From positions 47,340 to 111,339 of the forward strand of contig NZ_JAEAMR010000003.1 in assembly GCF_015999245.1 (NCBI RefSeq): a DNA stretch of 64,000 nt, written 5' to 3'. The position numbers were made by a program, and so were the translations under genes. Source of the stretch: Streptomyces sp. AV19 (GTDB lineage Bacteria; Actinomycetota; Actinomycetes; Streptomycetales; Streptomycetaceae). The notes under the pieces are model-generated. The model had not been told where the DNA came from, did no database searches, and saw nothing but the letters and a program-made list of their open reading frames with translations. This document shows, one piece after another, positions 9,433 through 19,508 of this stretch; the stretch's first letter is position 1; every line of letters begins with the position of its first letter.

Positions 9433-10291
9433 CGAACTGCCGCTGGAAGGCGAAGAACACCGCGAGCGGTACGACCATGGAGAGGAAGGCGCCCGACGCG
9501 AGGATGTCCACGTTGTCGCCGAACTGCCGCACCTGCTGCTGGAGGGCCACCGTGATCGGCGGGTTGCCGCTGTCCGCGAAGATCAGCCCGACCAGCATGT
9601 CGTTCCACACCCACAGGAACTGGAAGATCCCCAGCGAGGCGATCGCCGGACCGCCCAGCGGCAGTATCACCCGCAGGAACAGCCGCAGTTCGCCCGCGCC
9701 GTCCAGCCGGGCCGCCTCCAGCAGTTCGCGGGGGATCTCCGCGAAGAAGTTCCGCAGCAGGAAGATGGCGAACGGCAGGCCGAACGCGGTGTGGAAGAGC
9801 ACCACGCCCGGCGTCGTCTCGAAGATGCCCAGGGTGTTGAACAGCTTGGCCACCGGGATCAGGGCGACCTGCACGGGGACGACGAGCAGGCCCACCACGC
9901 CCATGAACCACCAGTCCCGGCCCGGGAATTCGAGCCAGGCGAAGGCGTAGCCCGCGAACGCCCCGACGAGGATCACCAGGACCGTCGCCGGCACGGTGAT
10001 CAGGGTGGTGGTGAGCAGCGAGTGCATCACCTTGTCGTTGTGGAGGAGGGTGTCGTAGCTCGCGCCCGTCAGCTGTCCCGGGTGGGCGAAGACCTGCCAC
10101 CAGCCCGAGGAGGCGATGTCGGACCGGTCCCGCAGGGAGGACAGCAGCAGGCCGACGGTGGGCATCAGCCAGAACAGCCCGACCGCGACGAGGAAGAGGC
10201 GTACGGCCCCGCCGCCCAGCCGGGCGGCCAGCCGGGCGGCCAGCCGGGCGGGCCACGCCCGCCGGGCCGGCGCGGTGTCCACGGTCGTCAT
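9401..10291 (-). CDS. Carbohydrate ABC transporter permease, MalG type
   Basis: A 296-residue inner-membrane permease with six hydrophobic segments and the EAA loop near residues 185-205 (EAARLDGAGELRLFLRVILP), which docks onto the ATPase. It is the second permease of a sugar importer; its ATG overlaps the end of the first permease (ATGA). No ATPase gene is present in the cluster. In Streptomyces the multitask ATPase MsiK, encoded elsewhere, usually serves such importers, so that is the likely partner (inference). Two copies of an LAARLAARL-type run near the N-terminus reflect a short DNA repeat around 10220-10250. Its 3' end overlaps the convergent GT39-like gene by 32 bp. Confidence 0.9.
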   Translation of the reverse strand: MTTVDTAPARRAWPARLAARLAARLGGGAVRLFLVAVGLFWLMPTVGLLLSSLRDRSDIASSGWWQVFAHPGQLTGASYDTLLHNDKVMHSLLTTTLITVPATVLVILVGAFAGYAFAWLEFPGRDWWFMGVVGLLVVPVQVALIPVAKLFNTLGIFETTPGVVLFHTAFGLPFAIFLLRNFFAEIPRELLEAARLDGAGELRLFLRVILPLGGPAIASLGIFQFLWVWNDMLVGLIFADSGNPPITVALQQQVRQFGDNVDILASGAFLSMVVPLAVFFAFQRQFVSGVMAGAVK

Positions 10292-11616
10292 CGCCGCCGC
10301 TCCTTACGCATGCGCCGGATGTTCACGATCACCACCGGCAGCACCAGCAACAGCAGGAGCACGGCGATCGCGCTGCCCAGCCCCTGGTTGACGGCCGTGC
10401 CGAAGGACGACTGGTAGAGCTGGAGCGCCAGCACGTTGGCGTCCGGCAGGCTGGAGCCCGGGGCGATGATGTAGACGAGGTCGAAGATCTTCAACACGTT
10501 GATCATCAGCGTGATGACCACGACCCCGAGCACCGGCGCCAGCAGCGGCACCGTGACCCGGCGGAAGACCTGCCACTCGTTCGCGCCGTCCACCCGGGCC
10601 GCCTCCAGCAGTTCGCGCGGCACGCCCGCCAGGCCCGCCGCGATGAGCACCATCGCGAAGCCCGCCCACATCCAGATGTAGGCGCCGATGATGGACGGCG
10701 TGACCAGCGTCGGGCCGAGCCACTCGGCGCCGCGGTAGCGCTCGGCGAAGTTCGCGGCGGGCAGCCGCAGCCGGGCGCCGTCGGCCGCGGCCGACAGCGT
10801 GAACGTCCCGTCGGAGCCGGTCGTCGCCGACGCGACGGTCCGGCCGTCGCGTACCGCCTCGACCGTCACCCCCGACAGGGCCTTCTCACCCTTGTCGACA
10901 CGGCCCGGTGCGCCCCCGCCGCCACGCACGAAGTCGAGCCAGACCGTCCCCGTCACCTTCCCGGGCTCGGCCCGGGCCGGTGCGGCGGCCCGTTCGTCCT
11001 CGGCGTCCCCGGGTTTGACCGCCACCAGCGGTACCGGCGCCGGGGTGCCGGCCCGCAGCGCGGACTTCGCGGTGAACGCCCCGTCGGCGTCCGCCGTCAG
11101 ATCGCCGCCGGTGCGGGGATGCGCCCCCGGATACGGGGCGGACGCCGCGAAGGTGTCGTGGACGCCCACCCACACGGCGTTGGCCACACCCCGGTCCGGG
11201 TCCTGCTCGTACACCAGCCGGAAGATGATCCCCGCCGCCAGCATCGAGATGGCCATCGGCATGAAGACGACCAGCTTGAACGCCGTTCCCCAGCGCACCC
11301 GTTCGGTCAGCACGGCGAAGACCAGGCCGAGGACGGTGGCGATGCTGGGCGCGACGACGACCCAGATGACGTTGTTCTTCAGGGCGGTACGGATCCGGGT
11401 GTCGGAGAACACCTCGTGGTAGTTGTCGAACCCCACGAAGCCGTGGCCGGAGGCGTCGAAGAGGCTGCGGTGGACGGAGTACCCGATCGGGTAGACGACG
11501 AGCGCGCCCAGCAGTGCCAGCGCGGGCAGCAGGAACGCGGCGGCCACCCAGGGGCGGGTGCCCGACACGGGCTTGACGCGTCGCGGGCGCGTGGCCGGCG
11601 GTGTCGCGGTGGTCAT
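10288..11616 (-). CDS. Carbohydrate ABC transporter permease, MalF type, with a large inserted extracellular domain
   Basis: A 442-residue permease. The N-terminal helices (from about residue 23) and the C-terminal core with the EAA loop (EAARVDGANEWQVFRRVTVP) are ordinary MalF-type. Between about residues 146 and 303, where the family has a short loop, there is a ~155-residue soluble insert whose end (SGVTVEAVRDG, ATTGSDGTFTLSA) matches carboxypeptidase-regulatory/Cna-B-like beta-sandwich folds. By topology it should lie outside the cell and may help dock the binding protein. The ATG at 11616 lies 13 bp after the binding-protein stop; the frame continues upstream but without family similarity. 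Confidence 0.88.
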   Translation of the reverse strand: MTTATPPATRPRRVKPVSGTRPWVAAAFLLPALALLGALVVYPIGYSVHRSLFDASGHGFVGFDNYHEVFSDTRIRTALKNNVIWVVVAPSIATVLGLVFAVLTERVRWGTAFKLVVFMPMAISMLAAGIIFRLVYEQDPDRGVANAVWVGVHDTFAASAPYPGAHPRTGGDLTADADGAFTAKSALRAGTPAPVPLVAVKPGDAEDERAAAPARAEPGKVTGTVWLDFVRGGGGAPGRVDKGEKALSGVTVEAVRDGRTVASATTGSDGTFTLSAAADGARLRLPAANFAERYRGAEWLGPTLVTPSIIGAYIWMWAGFAMVLIAAGLAGVPRELLEAARVDGANEWQVFRRVTVPLLAPVLGVVVITLMINVLKIFDLVYIIAPGSSLPDANVLALQLYQSSFGTAVNQGLGSAIAVLLLLLVLPVVIVNIRRMRKERRR

Positions 11617-11629
11617 GGGGCCGCGCCCG

Positions 11630-13027
11630 TCAGTCGCCGAACGCCTTGGCCGCGTCGGCCTCCAGCTTCCGCTGGGCGCCCGCCACGTCCGCCGGGTTCC
11701 GCAGGAAGTCCTGGAGGTCCTTCCACTCGCCCTGGCCCGGCTTGCCGCCGAACGCGGCGGGCGCCTGGTCGGACATGTCGAAGCGGAAGTCGTCACCGGC
11801 CGCGACCAGCGCCTTGGCGATGGAGCGCTGGACGTCGTCCGGGTAGGCGGCCGGATCCAGGTTGCGGTTGGCGGAGAGGAACCCGCCCTCGCGGGCCCAG
11901 ATCGACGCCGCGTCCGGCGAGGCCAGGAATGTCAGCAGGGCCTGCGCGGCCTTGCCGTCCTTGAGGGCCACGCCCACGTCGCCGCCCGTCACCACCGGGG
12001 CCTTCGCGCCGACCTTGGGGAACGGGAAGACCTTGGCGTCCGTGCCGATCCTCGCCTTCGCCGCGGTGATGTTGGCGGCGGCGAAGTCGCCCTCGTAGAC
12101 CATGGCGGCCTTCGCCTTGTCGCCGCCCGCGAAGGTCTGGGTGACGGAGGCGGGGAACGGGGTCTGCAGCGCGCCGTCGTTGCCGCCCGCCAGCAGCTCT
12201 TTCTTGCCGAAGAGCTGCCCGAGCGTGGTCAGGGCGTCCTTGACCGACGGATCCGTCCACTTGAGCTTGTGGGTGGTCAACCGGTCGTACTTCTCCGGTC
12301 CGGCCTGCGAGAGGTAGATGTTCTCGAACCAGTCGGTGAGCGTCCAGCCGTCCGCGCCGCCGACCGAGACCGGCGGTACGCCGTAGTCCGCGATCGTCTG
12401 CGCGGTGCGCAGCAACTCCGGCCAGGAGGAGGGCTCCTTGACCCCCGCCGCGTCGAAGACCTTGGTGTTGTACCAGACCAGCGACTTGTTGCTGGCCTTG
12501 AAGTAGACGCCGTACGGCTTGCCGTCCGCCGAGCCGAGCGTCTGCCAGCCCTTGGCGAAGTTCTTGTTCAGCTCGGCCGTCGCCTCGGGGGAGAGCGGCT
12601 TGAGCCAGCCCTTCCTGGCGAACTCCCGCAGCACGCCCGGCTGCTGGAGCAGCGCCACGTCCGGCGGGTCGCCGCCGGCCACCTTCGAGCCGACGAACGC
12701 CGACATGTCGTCCCCGCTGGGCACGAACGCGACCTCGGCGCCGGTGCGCTTGGCGAACTCGTCCAGGACCTTGGTGAAGCTGCGCTGCTCGGCGCCGGTC
12801 CAGACGGCGGTCACCTTGATCTTCTGGCCGTTGAGCTTGGGGAGCGTGACGGTGTGGGGTATGACGTCCGAGGTGCGGGACGCGGATGGGGTGCCCGGTG
12901 TGCCGTCGTTCTTGTCGTCCTTGCCGTCTCCGCCGCCGCAGGCCGCCGCGGACAGGGCCAGGGCTCCTGCCGCCAGTACGGCCAGCGTGCCGCGTGCCGT
13001 GCGGCTCCTCGTCCGTGTCGTACGCAT
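11630..13027 (-). CDS. Extracellular solute-binding lipoprotein of a carbohydrate ABC importer
   Basis: A 465-residue family-1 solute-binding protein. It starts with an Arg-rich twin signal region, a hydrophobic stretch and a lipobox ending at Cys30 (LSAAAC), so it should be lipid-anchored outside the membrane. The mature part reads IKVTAVWTGAEQRSFTKVL, PPDVALLQQPGVLREFA and ASPDAASIWAREGGFLSAN, typical of MalE-like sugar binders. The ATG at 13027 gives a proper signal peptide; the longer frame does not. It is first in the importer operon. The substrate cannot be read from the sequence, and no regulator gene is adjacent. Confidence 0.9.
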   Translation of the reverse strand: MRTTRTRSRTARGTLAVLAAGALALSAAACGGGDGKDDKNDGTPGTPSASRTSDVIPHTVTLPKLNGQKIKVTAVWTGAEQRSFTKVLDEFAKRTGAEVAFVPSGDDMSAFVGSKVAGGDPPDVALLQQPGVLREFARKGWLKPLSPEATAELNKNFAKGWQTLGSADGKPYGVYFKASNKSLVWYNTKVFDAAGVKEPSSWPELLRTAQTIADYGVPPVSVGGADGWTLTDWFENIYLSQAGPEKYDRLTTHKLKWTDPSVKDALTTLGQLFGKKELLAGGNDGALQTPFPASVTQTFAGGDKAKAAMVYEGDFAAANITAAKARIGTDAKVFPFPKVGAKAPVVTGGDVGVALKDGKAAQALLTFLASPDAASIWAREGGFLSANRNLDPAAYPDDVQRSIAKALVAAGDDFRFDMSDQAPAAFGGKPGQGEWKDLQDFLRNPADVAGAQRKLEADAAKAFGD

Positions 13028-13240
13028 CGCCGTCCCTTCCGTGCCCGGTCGTCGCGGACGGCCGCCCCGTACGTTCGCCCCCGTACGACCGCACTTCCGT
13101 GCGACAGTCCTACGCCGGGGCGGGGGTGCTCGCAATACCGCCGTCGGTGTCAACTCGGCGATCGTGACAGGGATGTGATGGTGGGGCGGGGTGGTGGGGT
13201 GGGGGGTGGTTGGTGGGGTTTTTGTGCCCCGGTCCCGCCC

Positions 13241-16200
13241 TCACAGCAGCGGCGGAGCCGCCACCGCCCCCGCCGACTGCGCCGCCCGCTGCAGCGCGCT
13301 CGCCAGCAGCGCGAGGTCCGTCGGCCCGTTGCCCAGCTCGCGCAGTGGCCGGCGCGTCGGCGGGTCGCCCATCCGCTGCCAGTCCAGCGTCACCACGGTC
13401 GGACGCTGCGTCGCCGTGCGCGGGATCCGGCCGGTGACCCGCCCCGCCTGGAACGGGGTCACCGCGCCCGCGCGATGCAGACGGCCGCGGCCCGGCGCGG
13501 GGCCGTCCGTCGCCCCGCCCCCGTCCGAGGCCGGGGCGATCTCCAACGCGGCGCGCAGGGCGGCCCGTTCGGCCACCGCCGTGTCCGCCGTGCGGTCCGG
13601 GCGGCCCGACGCGGCGACCAGGTGGATGCCCAGCCGCTCGCCCTCCCGGGCGACGGCGTCCAGCGCCCGCACCACCGAACCGGCCGCCGGCCGGCCCGTG
13701 CTGCCCAGGGCCGGGGCGACCAGTGCGTCCAGGTCGTCGACGAGCACGACGAGCCGGGGCAGCGCGTTCTCCGTGGTGTGCGCCGGGCCGTCGGCCCGGG
13801 CCGCGCGCAGCTTGAGCGTGCCGGTGGCGGCCGGCTCCAGGTCTCCGGAGGCGCGCGGGGGCACCACCTGCGGCGGGGGCGGGGAGTGCCGCTCGTGCCA
13901 CGCCGCGAAGTCCAGCGTGCCCAGCAGCTCGGCCCGCCGCTTGAGCTCCGAGCCCAGCGCCTGCGCGAACTCCCGCATCCGCAGCGGGTCCGCGGCCGCC
14001 AGATACGTCGAGACGTGCGGCAGGTCCGTGCACATCCGCAGGCCCTCGCCGCGCTCGGACGCCGCGCCGTCCACCAGGACGAGCGAGAGGCGGTCCGGCC
14101 GGTCCGCGGCCGCGAGCGACGCGGCGAGCGAGCGCAGCAGCTCGGTCTTCCCGCTGCCGGGGCCGCCCTCCACCAGCAGATGCGGCCCGTCCGCCGCCAG
14201 GTCCACCGACAGCGGGCCGTGCGGGCCCGCGCCCAGGACGGCGACGGCCCGGCCGCCCGGCCGGCTGCCGGGGTCCGTGGCCGAGGCCCAGCGCGCCGTC
14301 AGCGAGGCCGGGGTGGCCCGGGCCAGGCCCAGCTCGTCGAGCAGCCGCGCGGTGCGGGGCAGGGCCGCGACCCGCGCCGAACGGGCGTCGCCCTCGGCCG
14401 CGTCCGCCACGCGCAGCGGCGCCAGCGCCCGCGCGAAGCGCTCCGCCCACGCCCCCGACACCGCGTCGAGGGCCGCGACGACCGTGCTGCCCGGCGGCGG
14501 CACGTCGGCGCCGCCGCGCGGCGCGTTCCCGATGACCTGGACGACCGTGGCCACGTCCCCGCTGAGCAGGGCCACCGCCCCGCAGTGCGGGAACGCGGGC
14601 GATACCGCCCGCGCGGTCTCCAGGGCCGCCGACACCGGTGAACTCGCCGTCGTCGACGGGGCGTCCGCGAGGCAGACCAGATGGATCCCGGCCGCGCCGC
14701 CGCGCGCCGCCAGCCGGGCCAGCGACTCCCGCAGCGCCGGGGTGCCCGGGTCGCCGTCCACGACCACCACCGTGCGTGGCCCCCGGTGGGCCTCGGCCAG
14801 CGCCGCGACCTTCTCCTCGGGCGCGGTCGGCCAACTCGGGCCCAGCGGACCGTCGTCCAGCCTCCGGACCAGCTCGGCGGTGCGGGCCGCCGCCTGCTCC
14901 CGGTCGTGGGCGACCAGCAGCCGGCAGTCCTGGCCGTGCGCCGGACGCAGCTGGGGGAGCCAGCCCAGCCAGGCCCACTCGGCCTGCCGCTCCGCCGCGG
15001 TGCGCAGCGGATCCGCGGCGATCAGGACGTACTCCAGCACCGACGGCGAGTGCAGCGCGGCCAGTTGGGACAGGACGGAACGGGCCAGGCCGGCCAGCCG
15101 GACCCGCGGCCCGGCCAGGCCGAGCGAACCCGCCTGCCGCAGGCCCACGGTGACCGGCACGGCGGGCAGCAGCACGCCCTCGCCGCCGTGCGGGCCGGGC
15201 ACGTAGCGGTCGGCCGTGCCCAGGCGGACGGTGAGCAGGTCCGGATGGTCCGGGCCCCGCTCCCACAGGCGCGGGCCCGGACCGAGCGCGGTCAGCAGCA
15301 CGGCCGCCGGGTCCGGCCAGCGCTCGCGCAGCGCCGCGGCGGTCTCCACCGTGGCCGGCGCCCGCGGGGACGGGACGGCGCCCGGCCCGCTGTCGTCCTC
15401 GGAGCGCGGCTGCTGCCCGCCGCGCCCTCCGGCGAGGCGGCGCGCCCAGGCCGCTATGCCGCGGTTGCGGGGGCGCTTGGCGTCGGGGGCGGGGGGCGCG
15501 TCCGCCGGGCCGGGGGCCGGGTGGATGCGGGCCGTGCCCAGGGCGGTCGCGGTGTCGGCCGGGCGCGCGACGTCGTCCTCCGGTGCCGTGGCCGCCGCCG
15601 TCCAGGACGGCTCGTCGGTGCGCTGCTGAGGGGCGCGGAGGGGGACGCCGCCGGGGCCGTCGACGGTCGTCACGGAGCCGGCGGCGTCGCCCTGGGCCCC
15701 GGCGGAGTGCGGGTACGGCGCCGCCGCCCCGGCCCCTGTCCGGTACACGGGCGACCGGGTGCCCCACGCGGGCGCTGTGCCTCCGGTGCCGTCGACGTCC
15801 GTGCCCGGCGCGGGCATCGAGGCGTTCCACGGGGACGTCGTCCCGCGCGGGCCGCCGTCCTCGGTCCGCTGCGGCGGCGTACGGGTGCCGCTGGGAGGTG
15901 TCCGTTCCTCCGGCTCGCCGGTGCGGGGCGCGGTGGCCGCGGGGTCGCGCGGGGGGACGACGCCGCGGTGAGCCGTCGTCCGGCCCTCCGGTCCGCCGGG
16001 GGCGCCGCTGTCGTGAGGCTGCCCGGCGGCCCTCCCTTCCGGCCCGCCCTGCCCGGCCGTACGGGCCGGGACGCCGCGCGGGTCGTCCTCCGGCGTGCGG
16101 GAGCGCGCGCGCTCGCCGGGGTGCGCCCCGGCCTCGTGGTCGGAGTGGCCGGAGCGGCCGGACCACTGCGGCCCGACGGCTCCCCGGCCCCGCGCCCCTT

Positions 16201-17152
16201 CCGTCCGCGCGGGGGCGCTCCACTCGGGGGCCCGCTCCGCCGCCGTCCCGTGCGGTCCGTCCGTACCGCCGGTGCCGGGCGTCCGCTGACCGTGCCCGCT
16301 GCCCGTCGCGTACCCCGTCGGCCCGGGGAACGACCCGGGTGCCTCCGCGCCCGCCACGGGACCGCCGGGCGCCCGCGTGTCCCACGCGGACGGCCCGTCC
16401 GCTCCCCGGCGCTCACCGGCGGACTCGCGCCCGCCCGCGCTCCGATGCCCCCCGCGCGCCCCCGCGTCGCCCGTCCGCGGGGTCACCCGCAGGCGCCCTT
16501 CCCCGTCGGGGGACGTCGGCAGGAGATCCGGGCCCTCCCCGGCCGGAGCCGGGGTGTCCGGCCCGTGCAGGACCAGCGTCGACTCGCCCGCCCGCAGCAG
16601 CGCCCCGGGGCGGAACGGGACCGGGCGGTCGTCCACCGGGGTCGTGTCCAGCGTGGTGCCGTTGGTGGAGCCGAGGTCGTGGAGGGTGACGCGGCCGTCG
16701 TCGCCGAGGGTGACCGCGCAGTGGAGGCGGGAGACGTCGGGGTCGTCGACCGGGACGTCCGCGGAGGAGGAGCGGCCGACGCGGACCTCGCCGCCGTGCA
16801 GCAGGTGCACCCCGCCCGCGTCCGGACCGGAGACGACGTGCAGCCGGGGGGTGCCCGCGAGCGGCGGGCCCGCGTGCCGCTCGGGATCCGCGGGGGCGCC
16901 CAGGGAGAGCACCGCGCCGTCGATCAGCGGCGGCTCGCCCAGCGCGCAGCGCTGCGCGTCCAGCCGCTCCTGGCCGGCGAAGACGACGACCGCCCCGCTC
17001 CCCAGGTCGGAGCCGGCCGCCGCGAGGGCGGCGGCGAGGCCGCTCGCCACCCCGGCGAGGGCGGTGCCCGCGGGAGCGGTCACCAGAACGTCGCAGGCGT
17101 GCGCGGCGTGCCCGCCGAGCGGTGGCCCGAGGACGGTCAGCCGGATCTGCAT
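13241..17152 (-). CDS. Giant FHA-domain FtsK/SpoIIIE-like ATPase
   Basis: A 1303-residue protein. Residues about 100-170 form an FHA phosphothreonine-binding domain (VRVGRSSSADVPV, SRLHCAVTL, LGSTNGTTLD). Residues about 190-560 are Pro/Gly/Arg/Asp-rich and low complexity, probably disordered. The rest is FtsK/SpoIIIE-like ATPase, with a clear P-loop GGPGSGKTELLRS near residue 980 and a VVLVDDLDALV Walker B strand after it. FHA plus FtsK-type ATPases are familiar from type VII secretion cores (EccC-like), but no EsxA/EccB/EccD gene is here. The ATG at 17152 is where family-like sequence begins. It is divergent from the PkaA-like kinase, and the FHA domain could read that kinase's phosphothreonines (inference). 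Confidence 0.85.
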   Translation of the reverse strand: MQIRLTVLGPPLGGHAAHACDVLVTAPAGTALAGVASGLAAALAAAGSDLGSGAVVVFAGQERLDAQRCALGEPPLIDGAVLSLGAPADPERHAGPPLAGTPRLHVVSGPDAGGVHLLHGGEVRVGRSSSADVPVDDPDVSRLHCAVTLGDDGRVTLHDLGSTNGTTLDTTPVDDRPVPFRPGALLRAGESTLVLHGPDTPAPAGEGPDLLPTSPDGEGRLRVTPRTGDAGARGGHRSAGGRESAGERRGADGPSAWDTRAPGGPVAGAEAPGSFPGPTGYATGSGHGQRTPGTGGTDGPHGTAAERAPEWSAPARTEGARGRGAVGPQWSGRSGHSDHEAGAHPGERARSRTPEDDPRGVPARTAGQGGPEGRAAGQPHDSGAPGGPEGRTTAHRGVVPPRDPAATAPRTGEPEERTPPSGTRTPPQRTEDGGPRGTTSPWNASMPAPGTDVDGTGGTAPAWGTRSPVYRTGAGAAAPYPHSAGAQGDAAGSVTTVDGPGGVPLRAPQQRTDEPSWTAAATAPEDDVARPADTATALGTARIHPAPGPADAPPAPDAKRPRNRGIAAWARRLAGGRGGQQPRSEDDSGPGAVPSPRAPATVETAAALRERWPDPAAVLLTALGPGPRLWERGPDHPDLLTVRLGTADRYVPGPHGGEGVLLPAVPVTVGLRQAGSLGLAGPRVRLAGLARSVLSQLAALHSPSVLEYVLIAADPLRTAAERQAEWAWLGWLPQLRPAHGQDCRLLVAHDREQAAARTAELVRRLDDGPLGPSWPTAPEEKVAALAEAHRGPRTVVVVDGDPGTPALRESLARLAARGGAAGIHLVCLADAPSTTASSPVSAALETARAVSPAFPHCGAVALLSGDVATVVQVIGNAPRGGADVPPPGSTVVAALDAVSGAWAERFARALAPLRVADAAEGDARSARVAALPRTARLLDELGLARATPASLTARWASATDPGSRPGGRAVAVLGAGPHGPLSVDLAADGPHLLVEGGPGSGKTELLRSLAASLAAADRPDRLSLVLVDGAASERGEGLRMCTDLPHVSTYLAAADPLRMREFAQALGSELKRRAELLGTLDFAAWHERHSPPPPQVVPPRASGDLEPAATGTLKLRAARADGPAHTTENALPRLVVLVDDLDALVAPALGSTGRPAAGSVVRALDAVAREGERLGIHLVAASGRPDRTADTAVAERAALRAALEIAPASDGGGATDGPAPGRGRLHRAGAVTPFQAGRVTGRIPRTATQRPTVVTLDWQRMGDPPTRRPLRELGNGPTDLALLASALQRAAQSAGAVAAPPLL

Positions 17153-17705
17153 CGGCGTCCACAGTCCCTTCCTGCCCTGGTACCGACGGGGAAGGACCGC
17201 CCCCACCGGCGCGCACGGGCACTTCGGCACGTACAGGTCACGACGGAGCGCGGGGCCTCCGCGCCGCCCCCACCGCTCCGTGCTGCGAGCATCCTCGCAC
17301 CTGCCGCCGACAGCGCGCCCGGCGAGAGCCGATTCGTGATCATGAACGACCGGCCCCTTGCTCGAACGGGAGTCGAAGAGGAGGCGAAACTGCCCGGGGG
17401 TGAACGATCGGCGACCGGATCGCGGGGGATTTCCCCTTCGGTCCCGTACGGCGGGTGACCGCCGACGACCGGTGTCGGTCTCTTTCCGCCCGGCCGTCGA
17501 TCGCCCCATGACATTCCCGCAGCAACCGGCGGCAACCAACCGTCCGGAACACGCGTCTTTCCCCGGAGCCCCACGGATTCGTCAAGGCGACGGTTCGCGG
17601 GACAGCACTACAGTGGGCGGAGGGCCGAGCTCGGGGAGAGGCCGTCACACAGTTCGACACCGGGACCGGGAGCACGGTCCGGATCACGACCAGGGAGCGC
17701 ATGAC
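17153..17705. other. 553-bp divergent intergenic region between the FHA-FtsK gene and pkaA
   Basis: No credible gene. It must hold the promoters of both the FHA-FtsK ATPase (leftward) and the PkaA-like kinase (rightward). A GGGAGCGC ribosome site precedes the kinase GTG. I could not pick a convincing -35/-10 pair. Confidence 0.5.
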
Positions 17706-19508
17706 GTGCGGCCGGTAGGCAGCAAGTACCTGCTCGAGGAGCCGCTCGGGCGCGGGGCCACGGGCACCGTCTGGCGGGCGAGCCAGCGCGAGGCGGCCGG
17801 AGCCGAGGCCGCGGTGGCCGGGCAGCCGGGCGAGACCGTCGCGATCAAGGTGCTCAAGGAGGAGCTGGCCAACGACGCGGACGTGGTGATGCGCTTCCTG
17901 CGCGAGCGCTCCGTCCTGCTGCGGCTCACCCACCCCAACATCGTCCGCACCCGCGACCTGGTGGTCGAGGGCGACCTGCTCGCCCTGGTCATGGACCTGG
18001 TCGACGGCCCGGACCTGCACCGCTACCTGCGGGAGAACGGCCCGTTCACCCCGGTGGCGGCCGCCCTGCTCACGGCCCAGATCGCCGACGCGCTGGCGGC
18101 CAGCCACGCGGACGGCATCGTGCACCGCGACCTCAAGCCGGCCAACGTCCTGCTCAAGGACGAGGGCGGGCGGATGCACCCGATGCTGACGGACTTCGGC
18201 ATCGCGCGCCTCGCCGACTCCCCGGGCCTGACCCGCACCCACGAGTTCGTCGGCACCCCGGCCTACGTCGCCCCGGAATCGGCCGAGGGCCGCCCGCAGA
18301 CCTCCGCCGTCGACATCTACGGCGCCGGCATCCTGATGTACGAGCTGGTCACCGGCCGCCCCCCGTTCGCCGGGGCGACCGCCCTGGAGGTGCTGCACCA
18401 GCACCTCAGCGCCGAGCCGCGCCGCCCCACCACCGTCCCCGAGCCCCTGTGGACGGTCATCGAGCGCTGCCTGCGCAAGCGCCCCGAGGAGCGGCCGAGC
18501 GCCGAGAACCTGGCCCGCGCCCTGCGCGTCGTCGCCGCCGGCGTCGGCGTGCACGCCAGCGCCGCCCAGGCCGAGGCCGCGCTCGGCGTCGCCGCGCTGC
18601 TCGCCCCGGACCCGCAGCCGGCCGTGGTGCCCGGCACTGGTGAGGGAAACCCGGCCGGCGGCTTCGGCGACGCGGACCCCACGCAGGTCCTGCCGCCTGC
18701 CACCGGCGTTCCCGGAGGCTACGACCCCGATGCGGCGACCAGCCTGCTGCCCGGCGCGGCGCAGGGTCCGGGCGCGGACCCCACCCAGGTGCTGCCCGCC
18801 GGTTCCGGCCCCGGCGCCGGTCCCACGCAGGTGCTCCCCGCGGGCTCCTACGGCGGGGCGGACCCCACCCGCGCCATGCCGCCGGTGGACCCCGGGCCGC
18901 CGCAGGCCGACGGCCCGCACCCGTGGCAGACCCAGCTGCGCGCGGCCCGCGACCGCAACGACCAGACGCAGGTCCAGTACCTGGACCCCAGCGAGGACCC
19001 GCTGCGCCGGCGCCCCACGCGCCGCGCCGCCCCGCAGCAGGGCTACCCCCAGCAGCCCCAGCAGCCCCAGCAGTACGGGGCCCCGCAGCAGCCTCAGCAG
19101 CAGCCCTACCGCCAGCAGCCGCAGCAGTACGCCCCGCAGCAGCCGCCTCAGCAGCCCCAGCAGCCGTACGCGCCGCAGCCCGAGCGCCGGCGCCGGCCGG
19201 AGCCGCGCTACCAGCAGCCGCCGCAGGCGCCCCAGCCGCAGCCGTACGCCCCGCCGGCGCCCGAACCCGCCCCCCGGCGCGAACCCCGCCCGCCGCGGCA
19301 GCGCAGCGCCAACCCCATGCGCATCCCGGGCCTCGGCTGCCTCAAGGGCTGTCTGTTCCTGATCGTGATCCTGGTGATCGGCTCCTGGGCCGTGTGGGAG
19401 TTCACCCCGCTCAAGGACTGGGTCGCCGACGGGAAGAGCTTCTGGGACGCGGCGTGGGACTGGGTCACCGACACCAAGGACTGGATCGCGAGCCACAGTC
19501 CGAAGTAG
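17706..19508 (+). CDS. pkaA: PkaA-like membrane Ser/Thr protein kinase
   Basis: A 600-residue eukaryotic-type (Hanks) kinase. The catalytic domain spans about residues 5-275: glycine loop LGRGATGTVWRA, VAIKVLKEEL (catalytic Lys), IVHRDLKPANVLL, TDFGIARL, activation loop with Thr residues and GTPAYVAPE. It is followed by a linker with repeated DPTQVLP-type motifs (possible phosphosites), a long Pro/Gln-rich tract (about residues 440-530) and one transmembrane helix near residue 550, leaving a short outer tail with no PASTA repeats. I chose the GTG at 17706 because the kinase domain starts directly (VRPVGSKYLLEEPLG). The order with the second kinase and prfB matches the pkaA-pkaB-prfB region I recall from S. 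coelicolor. Confidence 0.88.
   Translation: MRPVGSKYLLEEPLGRGATGTVWRASQREAAGAEAAVAGQPGETVAIKVLKEELANDADVVMRFLRERSVLLRLTHPNIVRTRDLVVEGDLLALVMDLVDGPDLHRYLRENGPFTPVAAALLTAQIADALAASHADGIVHRDLKPANVLLKDEGGRMHPMLTDFGIARLADSPGLTRTHEFVGTPAYVAPESAEGRPQTSAVDIYGAGILMYELVTGRPPFAGATALEVLHQHLSAEPRRPTTVPEPLWTVIERCLRKRPEERPSAENLARALRVVAAGVGVHASAAQAEAALGVAALLAPDPQPAVVPGTGEGNPAGGFGDADPTQVLPPATGVPGGYDPDAATSLLPGAAQGPGADPTQVLPAGSGPGAGPTQVLPAGSYGGADPTRAMPPVDPGPPQADGPHPWQTQLRAARDRNDQTQVQYLDPSEDPLRRRPTRRAAPQQGYPQQPQQPQQYGAPQQPQQQPYRQQPQQYAPQQPPQQPQQPYAPQPERRRRPEPRYQQPPQAPQPQPYAPPAPEPAPRREPRPPRQRSANPMRIPGLGCLKGCLFLIVILVIGSWAVWEFTPLKDWVADGKSFWDAAWDWVTDTKDWIASHSPK

Noticed and set aside
11558..14641. Very long plus-strand open frames opposite the transporter and FHA-FtsK genes
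   Set aside because: Compositional shadows of high-GC genes: Arg/Gly/Pro-rich translations without motifs, while the minus strand carries clear domains.
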